DNA of 64,000 nucleotides from Halopseudomonas salina (GCF_008641105.1 NZ_VTTI01000013.1:1-64000); one strand, 5' to 3'. Positions 18,343 through 27,440 are shown, numbered from the stretch's first letter. The notes: generated by a model not told the origin, from the sequence alone. Numbers and translations are program-made.

Positions 18343-21084
18343 TCAACCAGTCTGCAGCATCACTGCTGCCTGAGCACGGTTATCTACCTTGAGTTTGGCA
18401 AAGATACTTTTCATATGGGATTTGATGGTTTCTGGTGTTACGTTCAGGTCACGTGCGATCTGTTTGTTCGATTTGCCCTCGGCCACCAAGTGCATTACCT
18501 GGCGCTCTTTCACAGTCAACTCAAGCAGAGCTGCATTGCACACGGTTACCGCTCCCTCATCGGGCAGATTCTCGCTGAACCACCCCTGAGCGCCGGTCCA
18601 CCATTCATCCGACACCTTGCCCTCCAAAGCACCACATAGATCCGCTACGGGTAAATCCTGCAGCACACTGATAGCCCCGGTCTCACGCACGACGCCAAGT
18701 ACTTTGCCAAGCAGATTTTCGCCGCGCTCTCTTTCACCCTGTATGCAACACAACACACCTGTCGCCAGGGCAACTTCTGCATACATAATCTGCAACTGCC
18801 TCTGTTCAAGCTCGGCAAGTAAAGCAGCGCTACTTGCCAAAAGGCCAGCTTTCGACTCCAGCCCATTGACGGCCAGCCAGAGCGCACCCAGATGTGCGTA
18901 CACCTGGCGATCCAGACTCACGTCTTCGCCCTGTTCGGCAGCCAGTTCCACCAGATAGTGGCTGCACGCAATAGCCTCGCGGTGCTTGCCATCGCGCAGG
19001 TTCAACCAGGTCCGCTCCAGCAGTACCCTGGCGCGTAATCGCGTCCATTTGCGCTGTGTTGCCAATACATCGAGCTGCTCGAGGGTCCGCCGGGCACGGG
19101 TCGCGAATCCTCTCCGCCACTGCAGGCGCGCACTGGTGCAATAGGCCGCGGCCATGCAGTCGAGGAATCCACCCATGGCGATAAAATCCATGCACTGGGC
19201 CAGATAAGACTCGGCCAACTGGCTGTCCCCGCGCAGGTAGGCCAGTTGCGCCAACAAGGCCTGAGGTAACGCCACAAGAGCCGGATTGGGTCGATTGAGG
19301 CTGAGATCAAAGGTCTGGTCGATCCGCGCCAGCAGAATGTGAAGACATTCGGTTGCAGGACCTATACGGCCCTGGGCAGACTCCGCCAGGGCATGAATCG
19401 ATTGCCGATAGCAATCATGGAACAGCAGGTTCGGTGTCGGACTGTTGTCCAGCAGACTTGGCGGTAGCGTGTAAAACGCATCCCAGCGGCTGGCGTGGTA
19501 ATGGCTGCAACTCATCAGATTGAGCAGTACGTTCGTCACCCAGGGACGAAGCGGCACGGCTTCGAAACAGCTGACTGCAAGCGCTCCGGAGCGTTCATTG
19601 TGATCTGCCAGACCCAGCAACATGGCATTGAGGGCCTGCATTTCCCAATACAGAGGACGCTTCTCGAGCGTACTTTCAGGACCCGTCCGGCTTTGCACTT
19701 CCGCTAGCAATGTCTGCGCAGCATCCACTTCAAGGGCGAGCCCCATGGCCCATGCCCGCGCCATTTTCAGTTGGATTGGGGCGTCGAACTCCTGAAGCTT
19801 CCAGCGCTTCTCAAGCATGACCAGAGTGGTGAAATCTCCCTGTTCAAGCAATTCCATTGCGCACTGGTTTATCCACTCCCGCACCGCTTCTGTATGGCCA
19901 CTTTCAAGCCCTAGACGAATCGCGTCCAGCCAATACTCGTGCAGTGCAAACCAGCTTGCCGCGCGCAGTAGCAGGTCACGGGCAGCCAACTCATCCTGCT
20001 CGATGCACTCTTTCTTCAGGTAGCTGCGAAACAACGGGTGCAGGCTGAACCAGTTTTCACTCTCGTCCAGAGCGCTGATAAACAGTTGGCGTTGTTGCAA
20101 CAGGGTCAACATTTGGCGCGCCCGAGGCGCTCCGAACAACTCGGTAAGCAGACCAACACTGAACTTGTCGAGCAATCCCAGTTGATACAAATGCTCGCGA
20201 CTGGAGGCTTCCAGAGACTGCATCAGCTCATCAAAGAGAATACAGATGCTGCGCGTGGCCAGTCGCGGCCGACCACCAGGATTGATCTGTGGCGTCAGCA
20301 GGAAAGCACGCAAGGAAGCAATCCAGCCATCCGAACCCTGCTGAATCGCGCTTAGTTCGCCAGCCTGTTCCAGCTCCACACCGGCCTTCTTCAGGAGGTC
20401 GCGGGTCTCATCCAGAATGAACCGCAGGTGATGGCCATCCACCTCGAGCAGGTCATCGGCATACAGGTGTTCCAACAAGGCGTTGGGCAGTTCGCGGCGC
20501 CCAATGAGCACTACGTGCAGCAGATCGGGAGCCCGCTGCAGAAAGAAACGCAATGCACCGACCAGAACGCTGTCGCTGATACGATGAAAATCGTCGATAA
20601 AAAGCACCACGGGCCGGCCGTAGCCTGTCAGCTCATTAATCAGCAGGCTGGCCAGGGTTTCCATGGTGAAAAAGGTCAGCTCGGCACGCAGGCTCAGACA
20701 GGCCCGCCCAACCTCAGGCGCAGCTTGATTCAGAGCCGCAGCCAGGTAGAAAAGCACACGCTGGACTGACTCATCCTCCTCGTCCAGTGACAACCAGGCA
20801 ACAGTATGACCCTGGGAGCCAAGCCGATCTGCCCAGATAGTCGCCAGGGTTGTCTTGCCGAATCCGGGAGGCGCCTTGAGCAAGGAAAGACGTCTTTCGG
20901 CTACCTGAGCCGCCATATCCTCGAGACGCGACCGGGGCAGAATACCTCGCCCCAGGCGTGGCGGTATGAGCTTGGTGGAGAGCAGCAGGGGTACGTCGTT
21001 GCCTGGCTTTGTGGATTCATTCCCCACGTCGCCGGCGGCTATAGGAATTATGGCACCGCCTTTCATATTCATAAGGTCAGTCAT
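18343..21084 (-). CDS. MalT-like LuxR family (LAL) transcriptional activator
   Basis: 913 residues. An N-terminal STAND-type NTPase has Walker A PPGFGKTTL at about 72-80 and Walker B VVLFIDDFHRI near 165. A long helical repeat region (about 380-820) follows, then a C-terminal LuxR HTH (LTVKERQVMHLVAEGKSNKQIARDL, 850-910). This is the MalT/AlkS architecture, in which a small ligand and ATP drive oligomerisation and activation. The gene lies between the DUF1302/DUF1329 unit and the alcohol dehydrogenase operon and is the natural candidate to control both. ATGs at 21084, 21069 and 21063 are all possible; none has an ideal SD. Confidence 0.9.
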   Translation of the reverse strand: MTDLMNMKGGAIIPIAAGDVGNESTKPGNDVPLLLSTKLIPPRLGRGILPRSRLEDMAAQVAERRLSLLKAPPGFGKTTLATIWADRLGSQGHTVAWLSLDEEDESVQRVLFYLAAALNQAAPEVGRACLSLRAELTFFTMETLASLLINELTGYGRPVVLFIDDFHRISDSVLVGALRFFLQRAPDLLHVVLIGRRELPNALLEHLYADDLLEVDGHHLRFILDETRDLLKKAGVELEQAGELSAIQQGSDGWIASLRAFLLTPQINPGGRPRLATRSICILFDELMQSLEASSREHLYQLGLLDKFSVGLLTELFGAPRARQMLTLLQQRQLFISALDESENWFSLHPLFRSYLKKECIEQDELAARDLLLRAASWFALHEYWLDAIRLGLESGHTEAVREWINQCAMELLEQGDFTTLVMLEKRWKLQEFDAPIQLKMARAWAMGLALEVDAAQTLLAEVQSRTGPESTLEKRPLYWEMQALNAMLLGLADHNERSGALAVSCFEAVPLRPWVTNVLLNLMSCSHYHASRWDAFYTLPPSLLDNSPTPNLLFHDCYRQSIHALAESAQGRIGPATECLHILLARIDQTFDLSLNRPNPALVALPQALLAQLAYLRGDSQLAESYLAQCMDFIAMGGFLDCMAAAYCTSARLQWRRGFATRARRTLEQLDVLATQRKWTRLRARVLLERTWLNLRDGKHREAIACSHYLVELAAEQGEDVSLDRQVYAHLGALWLAVNGLESKAGLLASSAALLAELEQRQLQIMYAEVALATGVLCCIQGERERGENLLGKVLGVVRETGAISVLQDLPVADLCGALEGKVSDEWWTGAQGWFSENLPDEGAVTVCNAALLELTVKERQVMHLVAEGKSNKQIARDLNVTPETIKSHMKSIFAKLKVDNRAQAAVMLQTG

Positions 21085-21189
21085 CCTGGTTCACACGGGC
21101 CGGGTTTTACCGGCCTCTTGTTATTGGCTGAACTACAGCGCCTGGCATCGATACAGGCCTGTTTTCAGCATAACAGTGAACAGGCCCGA

Positions 21190-21207
21190 GAAAAGCGCAA
21201 GCGCTTT
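21190..21207 (-). terminator. Possible weak terminator after the alcohol dehydrogenase gene
   Basis: On the minus strand, stem AAAGCG-CTTG-CGCTTT followed by a short T run, about 40 nt past the dehydrogenase stop and 105 nt before the LAL regulator start. CUUG loops are stable, but the T tract is short, so read-through into the regulator gene is likely. It could instead be an operator half. Confidence 0.35.
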
Positions 21208-21245
21208 AAACGAGCCTATCATAAGGATTACTGATATTAGAGTAA

Positions 21246-23372
21246 TTACTCGGCAGCAGTGGATCCCTCCCCAGTCGACTCGGCTGACACCTGCATCGCC
21301 TGCATGTAGGTCTCGTACTCCCGATGCAGGACATACAGCCGAATGTTATCCACCTGCTCAGGCGTCAGGCTGGTGGCGAAGCTGGGCATACCCTGGGACT
21401 GCAGCAGGCCTTCCAGAAGGATGGCCTGGTAGGCGGCGCGCACTGGCTCGGCCGAATGGCGCAGGTCCGGCAGCACGCCACCGCCAATTACACCCGCACC
21501 GTGACAGACCGCGCAATATTGCGCATACAACAGCTTGCCTGCCTCAACATCAGCCTTCGCTGCTATGACCGGTTCCGGCACACGCTCTGATGCTGGCGGT
21601 TCGGCCAACGCCGGCAATGTGGCCTGGCCCCCGACCTTGAATACCAGCATGCGACTGACATTACGTACGCCGGTGGCTACCGCCGCATCACCGCCAAACA
21701 AGGCAGCGGCCCCACCCCAACCGGCCATCAATGCAATATATTGATCATCGCCGTGCTTGAAGGTCATCGGTGCGGCGATGATGCCGGTCTGCGCGTCAAA
21801 GTCCCAGAGTTGCTCACCCTCGTCCGCGGTATAGGCAACCAGCTTGCCGGCCGCAGTGCCCTGAAACACCAGATTCCCCGCCGTGGTCAAGGTACCACCA
21901 TTCCAGTGATTATCATGCTCTACGCGCCAGGCCGCCTCCTGCTTCACCGGGTCCCAGGCCACCAGTGCGCCGGAAGTATACTCTCGGGGCAGTTCAGTGA
22001 TTTCCGAGGATCCCGCACCGGTATTGAATGCCTCACGCTTGACGAAACCCTTGCCCTCGTTACTGTAGGTGCCCGGTACTTCCTGGTAGGGAATGTAGAC
22101 CAGACCGGTCTGGGGGTTGAAGGACATCGGATGCCAGTTATGCGCGCCGAAGGGGCTTGGCCACATGACTATCATTTCTTCCTCGTAGCGCGCACCGGGT
22201 GTTTCCACTGGACGTCCAGTGGCCATGTCGATGCGTTCGGCCCAGGTCACCTTGCCGAATTTTTCTGCCGACAGGAGTTCACCCGTAGCGCGATCAAGCA
22301 CATAGAAAAAGCCATTCTTGGGCGCCTGCATCAATACCTGACGCTCCTTGCCGTCGATCTCCAGGTTGGCCAGGGTGATCTGCTGGGTCGCAGTAAAATC
22401 CCAGGTATCGCCGGGGTTGACCTGGTAGTGCCAGACCAGTTTTCCGGTATCCGGTCGTACAGCCAGAATGGATGATAGAAACAGGTTATCTCCACCGCCT
22501 GGGCTGCGAATTTCACGGTTCCAGGGCGAGCCATTGCCAGTGCCGACATACAGCAGGTCAAGCTCCGGATCGTAAGCCATACTGTCCCAGGCGGTACCGC
22601 CGCCGCCCAGTGACCAGTCGGTATCCTTGCTCCAGGTTTTGGCCGCTTCCAGCAACTCAGGGTGCTCTACCGGCTTGGAGGGATCAGCAGGCACAGTATA
22701 GAAGCGCCAGCGCATCTCGCCTGTCTGGGCGTCATAGGCAGAAAAATAGCCGCGCACGCCGAACTCGGCACCGCCATTGCCGATCATGATCATGCCCTTG
22801 ACCACGCGGGGCGCAGCAGTGATGGTGTAGGGCTGGCTGTTATCGGTCGTTTGCTGGCTCCAGACCTCGTTACCGGTCTTGGCGTCCAGGGCGATCAACC
22901 GTCCATCCAGCGTACCCACGTAGACCTTGCCTTCATGCAGAGCCACTCCGCGGTTTACCGCATCACAGCATGCATGCCTGCCCTTGGCCTTGTTCACTTT
23001 TGGATCGAAACTCCAGAGAATCTCCCCGGATACGGCGTCAACCGCCATCACCCGGCTCCACGACAGTGAGGTGTAGAGCACGCCGTCGCTGTAAAGCGGT
23101 GTTGCTTCAAGCCCGCGGTTGTTATCCAGATCTATAGACCATGCCAGGCCCAGCTTGCCGACTGTCTGTTCATTCAGATCGGTCAAAGGACTGTGGCGCT
23201 GGCCGGCCAGCGTGCGGTCGTAGCTCAACCACTCTCCGCTTGCCATTGCGGGCATGTGGGCCACGGCGCCAGCGGGCTCATCCGCGTAACTGACGGACCA
23301 GCCAAGCATTCCGGCTGCAAGGGCTGTAGCAACGCCGACCAGGCACGTATTGCGCTTTATTATTCTTGTCAT
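21246..23372 (-). CDS. PQQ-dependent quinohemoprotein alcohol dehydrogenase (type II)
   Basis: 708 residues with a signal peptide (about 1-30). The eight-bladed propeller shows repeated tryptophan-docking motifs and the vicinal disulfide pair in RHACCDAVNRG. Active-site residues are Glu in GGAEFGVRGY, Asn in VGTGNGSPWN and the catalytic Asp in GDTWDFTATQ. The residue two after that Asp is Thr rather than Asp, which indicates a calcium and not a lanthanide enzyme. A C-terminal cytochrome c domain (about 600-690) carries CAVCH. It oxidises primary alcohols in the periplasm and passes electrons to the respiratory chain. No PQQ synthesis genes are in the window. It follows the hydrolase gene by 30 nt. 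Confidence 0.93.
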   Translation of the reverse strand: MTRIIKRNTCLVGVATALAAGMLGWSVSYADEPAGAVAHMPAMASGEWLSYDRTLAGQRHSPLTDLNEQTVGKLGLAWSIDLDNNRGLEATPLYSDGVLYTSLSWSRVMAVDAVSGEILWSFDPKVNKAKGRHACCDAVNRGVALHEGKVYVGTLDGRLIALDAKTGNEVWSQQTTDNSQPYTITAAPRVVKGMIMIGNGGAEFGVRGYFSAYDAQTGEMRWRFYTVPADPSKPVEHPELLEAAKTWSKDTDWSLGGGGTAWDSMAYDPELDLLYVGTGNGSPWNREIRSPGGGDNLFLSSILAVRPDTGKLVWHYQVNPGDTWDFTATQQITLANLEIDGKERQVLMQAPKNGFFYVLDRATGELLSAEKFGKVTWAERIDMATGRPVETPGARYEEEMIVMWPSPFGAHNWHPMSFNPQTGLVYIPYQEVPGTYSNEGKGFVKREAFNTGAGSSEITELPREYTSGALVAWDPVKQEAAWRVEHDNHWNGGTLTTAGNLVFQGTAAGKLVAYTADEGEQLWDFDAQTGIIAAPMTFKHGDDQYIALMAGWGGAAALFGGDAAVATGVRNVSRMLVFKVGGQATLPALAEPPASERVPEPVIAAKADVEAGKLLYAQYCAVCHGAGVIGGGVLPDLRHSAEPVRAAYQAILLEGLLQSQGMPSFATSLTPEQVDNIRLYVLHREYETYMQAMQVSAESTGEGSTAAE

Positions 23373-23402
23373 TGCATTCTCTCTCTAGGTGATTGGGTCT
23401 GT

Positions 23403-24191
23403 TCAGGCTTCGGCAAAGTCACCAATACGCTGAGCAACTGCCTCTGGCGCCTCAAGCGCTACCGAATGCCCGGCACCGGGAATCACGTACATGTCACCGT
23501 GTCCGCTGGTATCCACAATTTGCTGGGAAAGTTCTATTGAATAGGCGTGATCCTGCTCACCAGCCAGCACCAGCAGAGGCACCTCCAGCAAGGCAATCTC
23601 TGGCAGAACACTCTGGCGATGGATAACACCCCGGGCGGCTGCACCGATGCCAGTATCCAGATCAAGCATCTTGCTGCGCCAATGGGCTAACAGCGGCTCG
23701 CGGGCTGGGTCCGAAAAAATGTCGTCGCCAAACATGATATGCATCAGGGTATCGATATGGTCAGCTGGTCCATTACGCGCCAGATCCTCGACCAAGGGCT
23801 CGAAGGCAGCCAGCTTGTGCTCCAGATCCGCGCTGCTGCCCATCACGATGCACCCGGCCACCAGATGCGGATACCGCGCAGCCAGGCGCAAGGCGACAAA
23901 GCCGCCCATGGAGTTGCCTGCGACTTGGCACGGACCAAAATCCAGGGCCGCGATCAACGCAGCTGCATCGCGGGTCAGATTGTCCATGTCCAGCGCGCCC
24001 TTACGGCCACTGGCGCCCTGGCCCCGGTGGTCGTAGGCAACAATCTCAAAGCGATCCTTGAGCAGCTCGATCAGAGGCTCGAACATGCTCAGATCAAAGA
24101 ACAGTGAATGGCTGAGAAGCAGTCGCGGACCGCCCGCAACGCCGGTTCGCAGATAGTGAATAGTCGTATCGTTGATCTGGATACTGGGCAT
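23403..24191 (-). CDS. Alpha/beta hydrolase, 3-oxoadipate enol-lactonase-like
   Basis: 262 residues, cytosolic, no signal peptide. The fold has the oxyanion region LLLSHSLFFDL, nucleophile elbow GNSMGG (Ser about 96), Asp in AGEQDHAYS and His in IPGAGHSV. It looks like the PcaD/esterase group; no other beta-ketoadipate genes are nearby, so a lactonase or esterase of another pathway is as likely. First gene of the operon with the alcohol dehydrogenase, behind a promoter carrying the shared C6/G6 palindrome. Confidence 0.85.
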   Translation of the reverse strand: MPSIQINDTTIHYLRTGVAGGPRLLLSHSLFFDLSMFEPLIELLKDRFEIVAYDHRGQGASGRKGALDMDNLTRDAAALIAALDFGPCQVAGNSMGGFVALRLAARYPHLVAGCIVMGSSADLEHKLAAFEPLVEDLARNGPADHIDTLMHIMFGDDIFSDPAREPLLAHWRSKMLDLDTGIGAAARGVIHRQSVLPEIALLEVPLLVLAGEQDHAYSIELSQQIVDTSGHGDMYVIPGAGHSVALEAPEAVAQRIGDFAEA

Positions 24192-24265
24192 GGATCGCCT
24201 CCTGCTGAAGCCACCGTCGGATCACGGGGCACTGTCGATCCTAGGCGCGCAGAAGGCGTAACTTC

Positions 24266-24286
24266 ACCCCCCTGTTGGGGGAGAAG
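24266..24286 (-). promoter_or_regulatory. C6/G6 palindromic operator upstream of the hydrolase-alcohol dehydrogenase operon
   Basis: Read toward the gene this matches TTCYCCCCCAWYAGGGGGG, as at 14877-14897. Here the dyad extends to AACTTC / GAAGTT at the outer ends (24260-24288). TAGGAT at 24238-24243 lies 22 bp after it, the same spacing as at the DUF1302 promoter, placing the element near -45 of a start close to 24231. On the other strand it contains GGGGGAGAAG, reminiscent of the G-rich MalT box. Regulator assignment is inference. Confidence 0.65.
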
Positions 24287-24346
24287 TTCGAATACCTGTA
24301 GCCGGCATGCATCTGAATATTTCTGAAAACAGCTGAATCAGATAGC

Positions 24347-24370
24347 AAAAAGCCCCTGGAAAGGGGCTTT
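24347..24370 (-). terminator. Terminator downstream of nrdJb
   Basis: Stem AAAGCCCC / GGGGCTTT with a 4-nt loop (TGGA on the + strand) and a T tract on the minus strand, about 50 nt after the nrdJb stop. It ends the nrdJab transcript before the hydrolase promoter. Confidence 0.85.
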
Positions 24371-24422
24371 AGACTAGTCTCGATCAGGTTATGCCAATGA
24401 TCGGGTCAGGACACGAAAGGGC

Positions 24423-25127
24423 TCAACCGCACTTGCTATCACCACAATTGAGGCAGGTCAGACAGCCATCCATTTGCACTGCCGCCTGTGTGTGGCACTT
24501 GCCGCACATCTGTGCGCCAGGCGGGTAGGACTCGGTGCTGTCGTCACAATCGGAAGCAGCCTGGCCCTGGGGCTTGAGGCTGACAAACTCGGCCCGCTTC
24601 TGTTCGAGGTAAGCACGCTGATGCTCGTCCATCTCGTTGGTCATCATGCCGATGCGCGTCAGGTGCTGCTCGAGCACATCACCGATCTCGGCGACCAGCG
24701 AGGGCATCCAGCGACCCCCGCGCTTCATGTAACCACCCTTGGGGTCGAACACACTACGCAGCTCTTCCACCAGGAAGGTGCAATCACCACCCTTGCGAAA
24801 AACGGCAGAGATAATCAGCGTGAGGGCTGAAATCCACTGGTAGTGCTCCATGTTCTTGGAGTTGATGAAAATCTCGAAGGGTCGGCGAATTTCATGATCG
24901 CTGCCGTGGTTGAGAATAACATCATTAATGGTGACGTAGATCGCGTGCTCGGACGTCGGCGTCTTGATCTTATAGGTCGAGCCTTCCAGAAACTCGGGAC
25001 GCTTGAGCTTCTCGTGCATCTCTTCCAGTTGCTCGTCAGGCGCCGCGATCACCTCCAGTGGGGCAACTGGCTCATCGGGTTTGACTACCGCGTAGTCGAC
25101 AATCTTGCTGCTTATCTTCAATGCCAT
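24423..25127 (-). CDS. nrdJb: Class II ribonucleotide reductase, subunit NrdJb
   Basis: 234 residues. Many pseudomonads split the adenosylcobalamin-dependent reductase in two, and this is the C-terminal piece. It carries the TSCPD-type domain (about 60-160) and ends in a cysteine-rich tail (CGKCH, CLTCLNCGDSKCG) that re-reduces the active site of NrdJa. It starts 76 nt after the nrdJa stop. The intercistronic stretch can form two hairpins. The protein is complete and ends right at the tail. Confidence 0.9.
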   Translation of the reverse strand: MALKISSKIVDYAVVKPDEPVAPLEVIAAPDEQLEEMHEKLKRPEFLEGSTYKIKTPTSEHAIYVTINDVILNHGSDHEIRRPFEIFINSKNMEHYQWISALTLIISAVFRKGGDCTFLVEELRSVFDPKGGYMKRGGRWMPSLVAEIGDVLEQHLTRIGMMTNEMDEHQRAYLEQKRAEFVSLKPQGQAASDCDDSTESYPPGAQMCGKCHTQAAVQMDGCLTCLNCGDSKCG

Positions 25128-25203
25128 TTCCTGATCCTCACCCGGCTCTGGCCGGGCTCTTTACTGTTCGTTAGCGGGGAGCCGCGCACGGGGCTCCGAT
25201 GTG

Positions 25204-27357
25204 TCAGAACTTACCGTAATAGCCTTCTTTCAAGGCGTCGTAGAGGTTCGCTGCGCTGTGCATCTCGCCGTCATACTCGATCTCGTCACCGCCCTTGGCC
25301 TCAACAAAACTGCCGTCTTCTAGCTTGAAGCGGTAAGTGGTGTTAGCCAGATCCTGCTCCTTGACCAGAACGCCCTGGAAGGCTTCGGGGTTGAAGCGGA
25401 AAGTGGTGCAGCCCTTGAGGCCCTTCTCGAACGCGTAGCGGTAGATATCCTTGAAATCTTCATAGGGATAATCGGTCGGTACGTTGGCCGTCTTGGAGAT
25501 GGACGAGTCCACCCACTTCTGCGCTGCGGCCTGCACATCCACGTGCTCGGTCGGCTTGACGTCGTCAGCGGCGATAAAATAGTCGGGCAGGTTGCGGGTA
25601 CCCGCCTCCATGCTCGGCAATGCATCGGCATTGACGAAGTGACGGTAAGCCAGCAACTCGAAGCTGAACACGTCGACCTTTTCCTTGGACTTCTTGTTTG
25701 CGCGAATCACGTTACGGAAGTAGTGGTGGGCGAAGCTTGGCTCGATTCCATTGGACGCGTTATTGGCCAGCGACAGGGAAATCGTGCCCGTGGGCGCAAT
25801 CGAGCTGTGGTGGGTAAAACGTGCGCCCTTCTCGCTCAAGGCGGCAACCAGCTCCGCATCTTCACCGGCAATCTGCTGCATGTAACGGCTGTATTTCGCC
25901 CAAAGAATCTTGCCCTTGAGACTGTCACCGGCCTTGATGCCGTCGGCGCGCATTTCCGGACGCTTGACCAGCATGGCTTCAGTCACGGTGAACTCTTCAT
26001 CCATGATCGGGGCTGCGCCCTTTTCTTCACTCAGCTGCAGCGCTGTGCGCCAGCCCTGCACCGCCATCTCCTTGGAGACCTGCTCGGTAAAGTCCAGCGA
26101 CTTGGGCTCGCCATATTTCATGCACAACATGGTCATGGTTGAACCCAGGCCCAGAAAGCCCATGCCGTGACGGCGCTTGCGGAAAATCTCCGCACGTTGC
26201 TCTTCCAGAGGCAGGCCGTTGATCTCGACCACGTTGTCGAGCATGCGGGTAAAGACATCTACCACTTTGCGGTATTCATCCCAGTCAAAGCGGGCCTTCT
26301 CGGTGAAGGGATCGCGCACAAACAGGGTCAGGTTGATCGAACCCAGCAGGCAGGCGCCATGGGGCGGCAGAGGCTGCTCACCACAGGGGTTGGTAGCGCG
26401 GATCTCTTCACAGAACCAGTTGTTGTTCATCTGATTGACGCGGTCGATCAGGATGAAGCCGGGCTCGGCGAAGTCGTAGGTCGAGGTCATGATCATGTCC
26501 CAGATCCGACGCGCCTTCAGCACCTTGGACACCCGACAGGCCACACGACCATCTTCGCGGGTCAGGTAACGCTGGGTGGCGGGTAGCTCACGCCAGATCA
26601 CCTGATCATCATTGGCCAGATCCAGACCATCCGCATCGACCTCAGACTGGGTCAGCGGAAAGGACAGTTTCCAATCGGCATCGTCGGCCACTGCCTGCAT
26701 GAAATCTTCAGTAATCAACAGCGACAGATTGAACTGACGCAGCCGACCACCTTCACGCTTGGCGCGGATAAAGTCCATGACATCAGGATGGCCAACATCG
26801 AAGGTCGCCATCTGGGCACCGCGGCGGCCACCGGCGGAGGAAACGGTGAAGCACATCTTGTCGTAGATATCCATGAACGACAGAGGGCCGGAGGTGTACG
26901 CACCGGCGCCGGAGACGTATGCGCCCTTGGGCCGCAGTGTGGAAAACTCGTAACCGATACCGCAACCCGCCTTGAGCGTCAGGCCTGCCTCGTGCAGCTT
27001 GGACAGGATGTCGTCCATGGAGTCGCCGATAGTAGCCGATACCGTGCAGTTAATTGTCGAGGTAGCGGGCTTGTGCTCCAGAGCGCCAGCATTGGACGTG
27101 ATACGGCCGGCGGGTATCGCGCCATGACGCAACGCCCAGAGGAACTGCTCGTACCAGTGCTCACGTACAGAGGGCTCTTCCACATCGGCAATAGCCCGGG
27201 CAACGCGCTGATAGGTCTCGTCGACGGTCGAATCGATCGCTACCCCATCCTTGGTTTTCAACCGGTACTTGGTATCCCAGATATCCTCGGAGGCTGGCTG
27301 CATCGGGATGTCGGTGACCGTGTTGTGCAGGCGCTGCACCTTGGCTGTCTGGTTCAT
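25204..27357 (-). CDS. nrdJa: Class II (adenosylcobalamin-dependent) ribonucleotide reductase, large subunit NrdJa
   Basis: 717 residues. Makes deoxyribonucleotides without needing oxygen, using a B12 radical. The ten-stranded barrel contains STINCTVSATIGDS, the TLKAGCGIGYEFSTLRP substrate region and the active-site finger ATNPCGEQPLPPHGAC. Near the end KGCTTFRFNPEAFQG is followed by a short domain, and the redox tail sits on NrdJb. ATG 27357 has CAGGAG 6 nt upstream. The leader (27385-27435) is highly structured and NrdR-like boxes lie upstream. Suits growth under low oxygen, in line with the nirK gene. Confidence 0.94.
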   Translation of the reverse strand: MNQTAKVQRLHNTVTDIPMQPASEDIWDTKYRLKTKDGVAIDSTVDETYQRVARAIADVEEPSVREHWYEQFLWALRHGAIPAGRITSNAGALEHKPATSTINCTVSATIGDSMDDILSKLHEAGLTLKAGCGIGYEFSTLRPKGAYVSGAGAYTSGPLSFMDIYDKMCFTVSSAGGRRGAQMATFDVGHPDVMDFIRAKREGGRLRQFNLSLLITEDFMQAVADDADWKLSFPLTQSEVDADGLDLANDDQVIWRELPATQRYLTREDGRVACRVSKVLKARRIWDMIMTSTYDFAEPGFILIDRVNQMNNNWFCEEIRATNPCGEQPLPPHGACLLGSINLTLFVRDPFTEKARFDWDEYRKVVDVFTRMLDNVVEINGLPLEEQRAEIFRKRRHGMGFLGLGSTMTMLCMKYGEPKSLDFTEQVSKEMAVQGWRTALQLSEEKGAAPIMDEEFTVTEAMLVKRPEMRADGIKAGDSLKGKILWAKYSRYMQQIAGEDAELVAALSEKGARFTHHSSIAPTGTISLSLANNASNGIEPSFAHHYFRNVIRANKKSKEKVDVFSFELLAYRHFVNADALPSMEAGTRNLPDYFIAADDVKPTEHVDVQAAAQKWVDSSISKTANVPTDYPYEDFKDIYRYAFEKGLKGCTTFRFNPEAFQGVLVKEQDLANTTYRFKLEDGSFVEAKGGDEIEYDGEMHSAANLYDALKEGYYGKF

Positions 27358-27384
27358 TATTATCTCCTGAAATACTCGGCTACA

Positions 27385-27435
27385 CCCCGTAAAACCACGT
27401 TGTCAACGCCCAATGGCGCCTGGGAGTTTACGGGG
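27385..27435 (-). promoter_or_regulatory. Structured 5' leader of nrdJab
   Basis: A perfect 9-bp stem (CCCCGTAAA / TTTACGGGG on either strand) encloses 33 nt that can form two more hairpins: CCCA-N8-TGGG (27411-27426) and CGTT-GAC-AACG (27398-27408). The result is a three-way-junction-like fold ending about 27 nt before the ATG. I see no B12-box, so this is not an obvious cobalamin riboswitch. Function unknown. Confidence 0.5.
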
Positions 27436-27440
27436 AAGAA

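Noticed and set aside
21192..21207. Palindrome AAAGCGC-AA-GCGCTTT as another copy of the locus operator
   Set aside because: It shares no C6/G6 core with the two operators and is better explained as a weak terminator hairpin.
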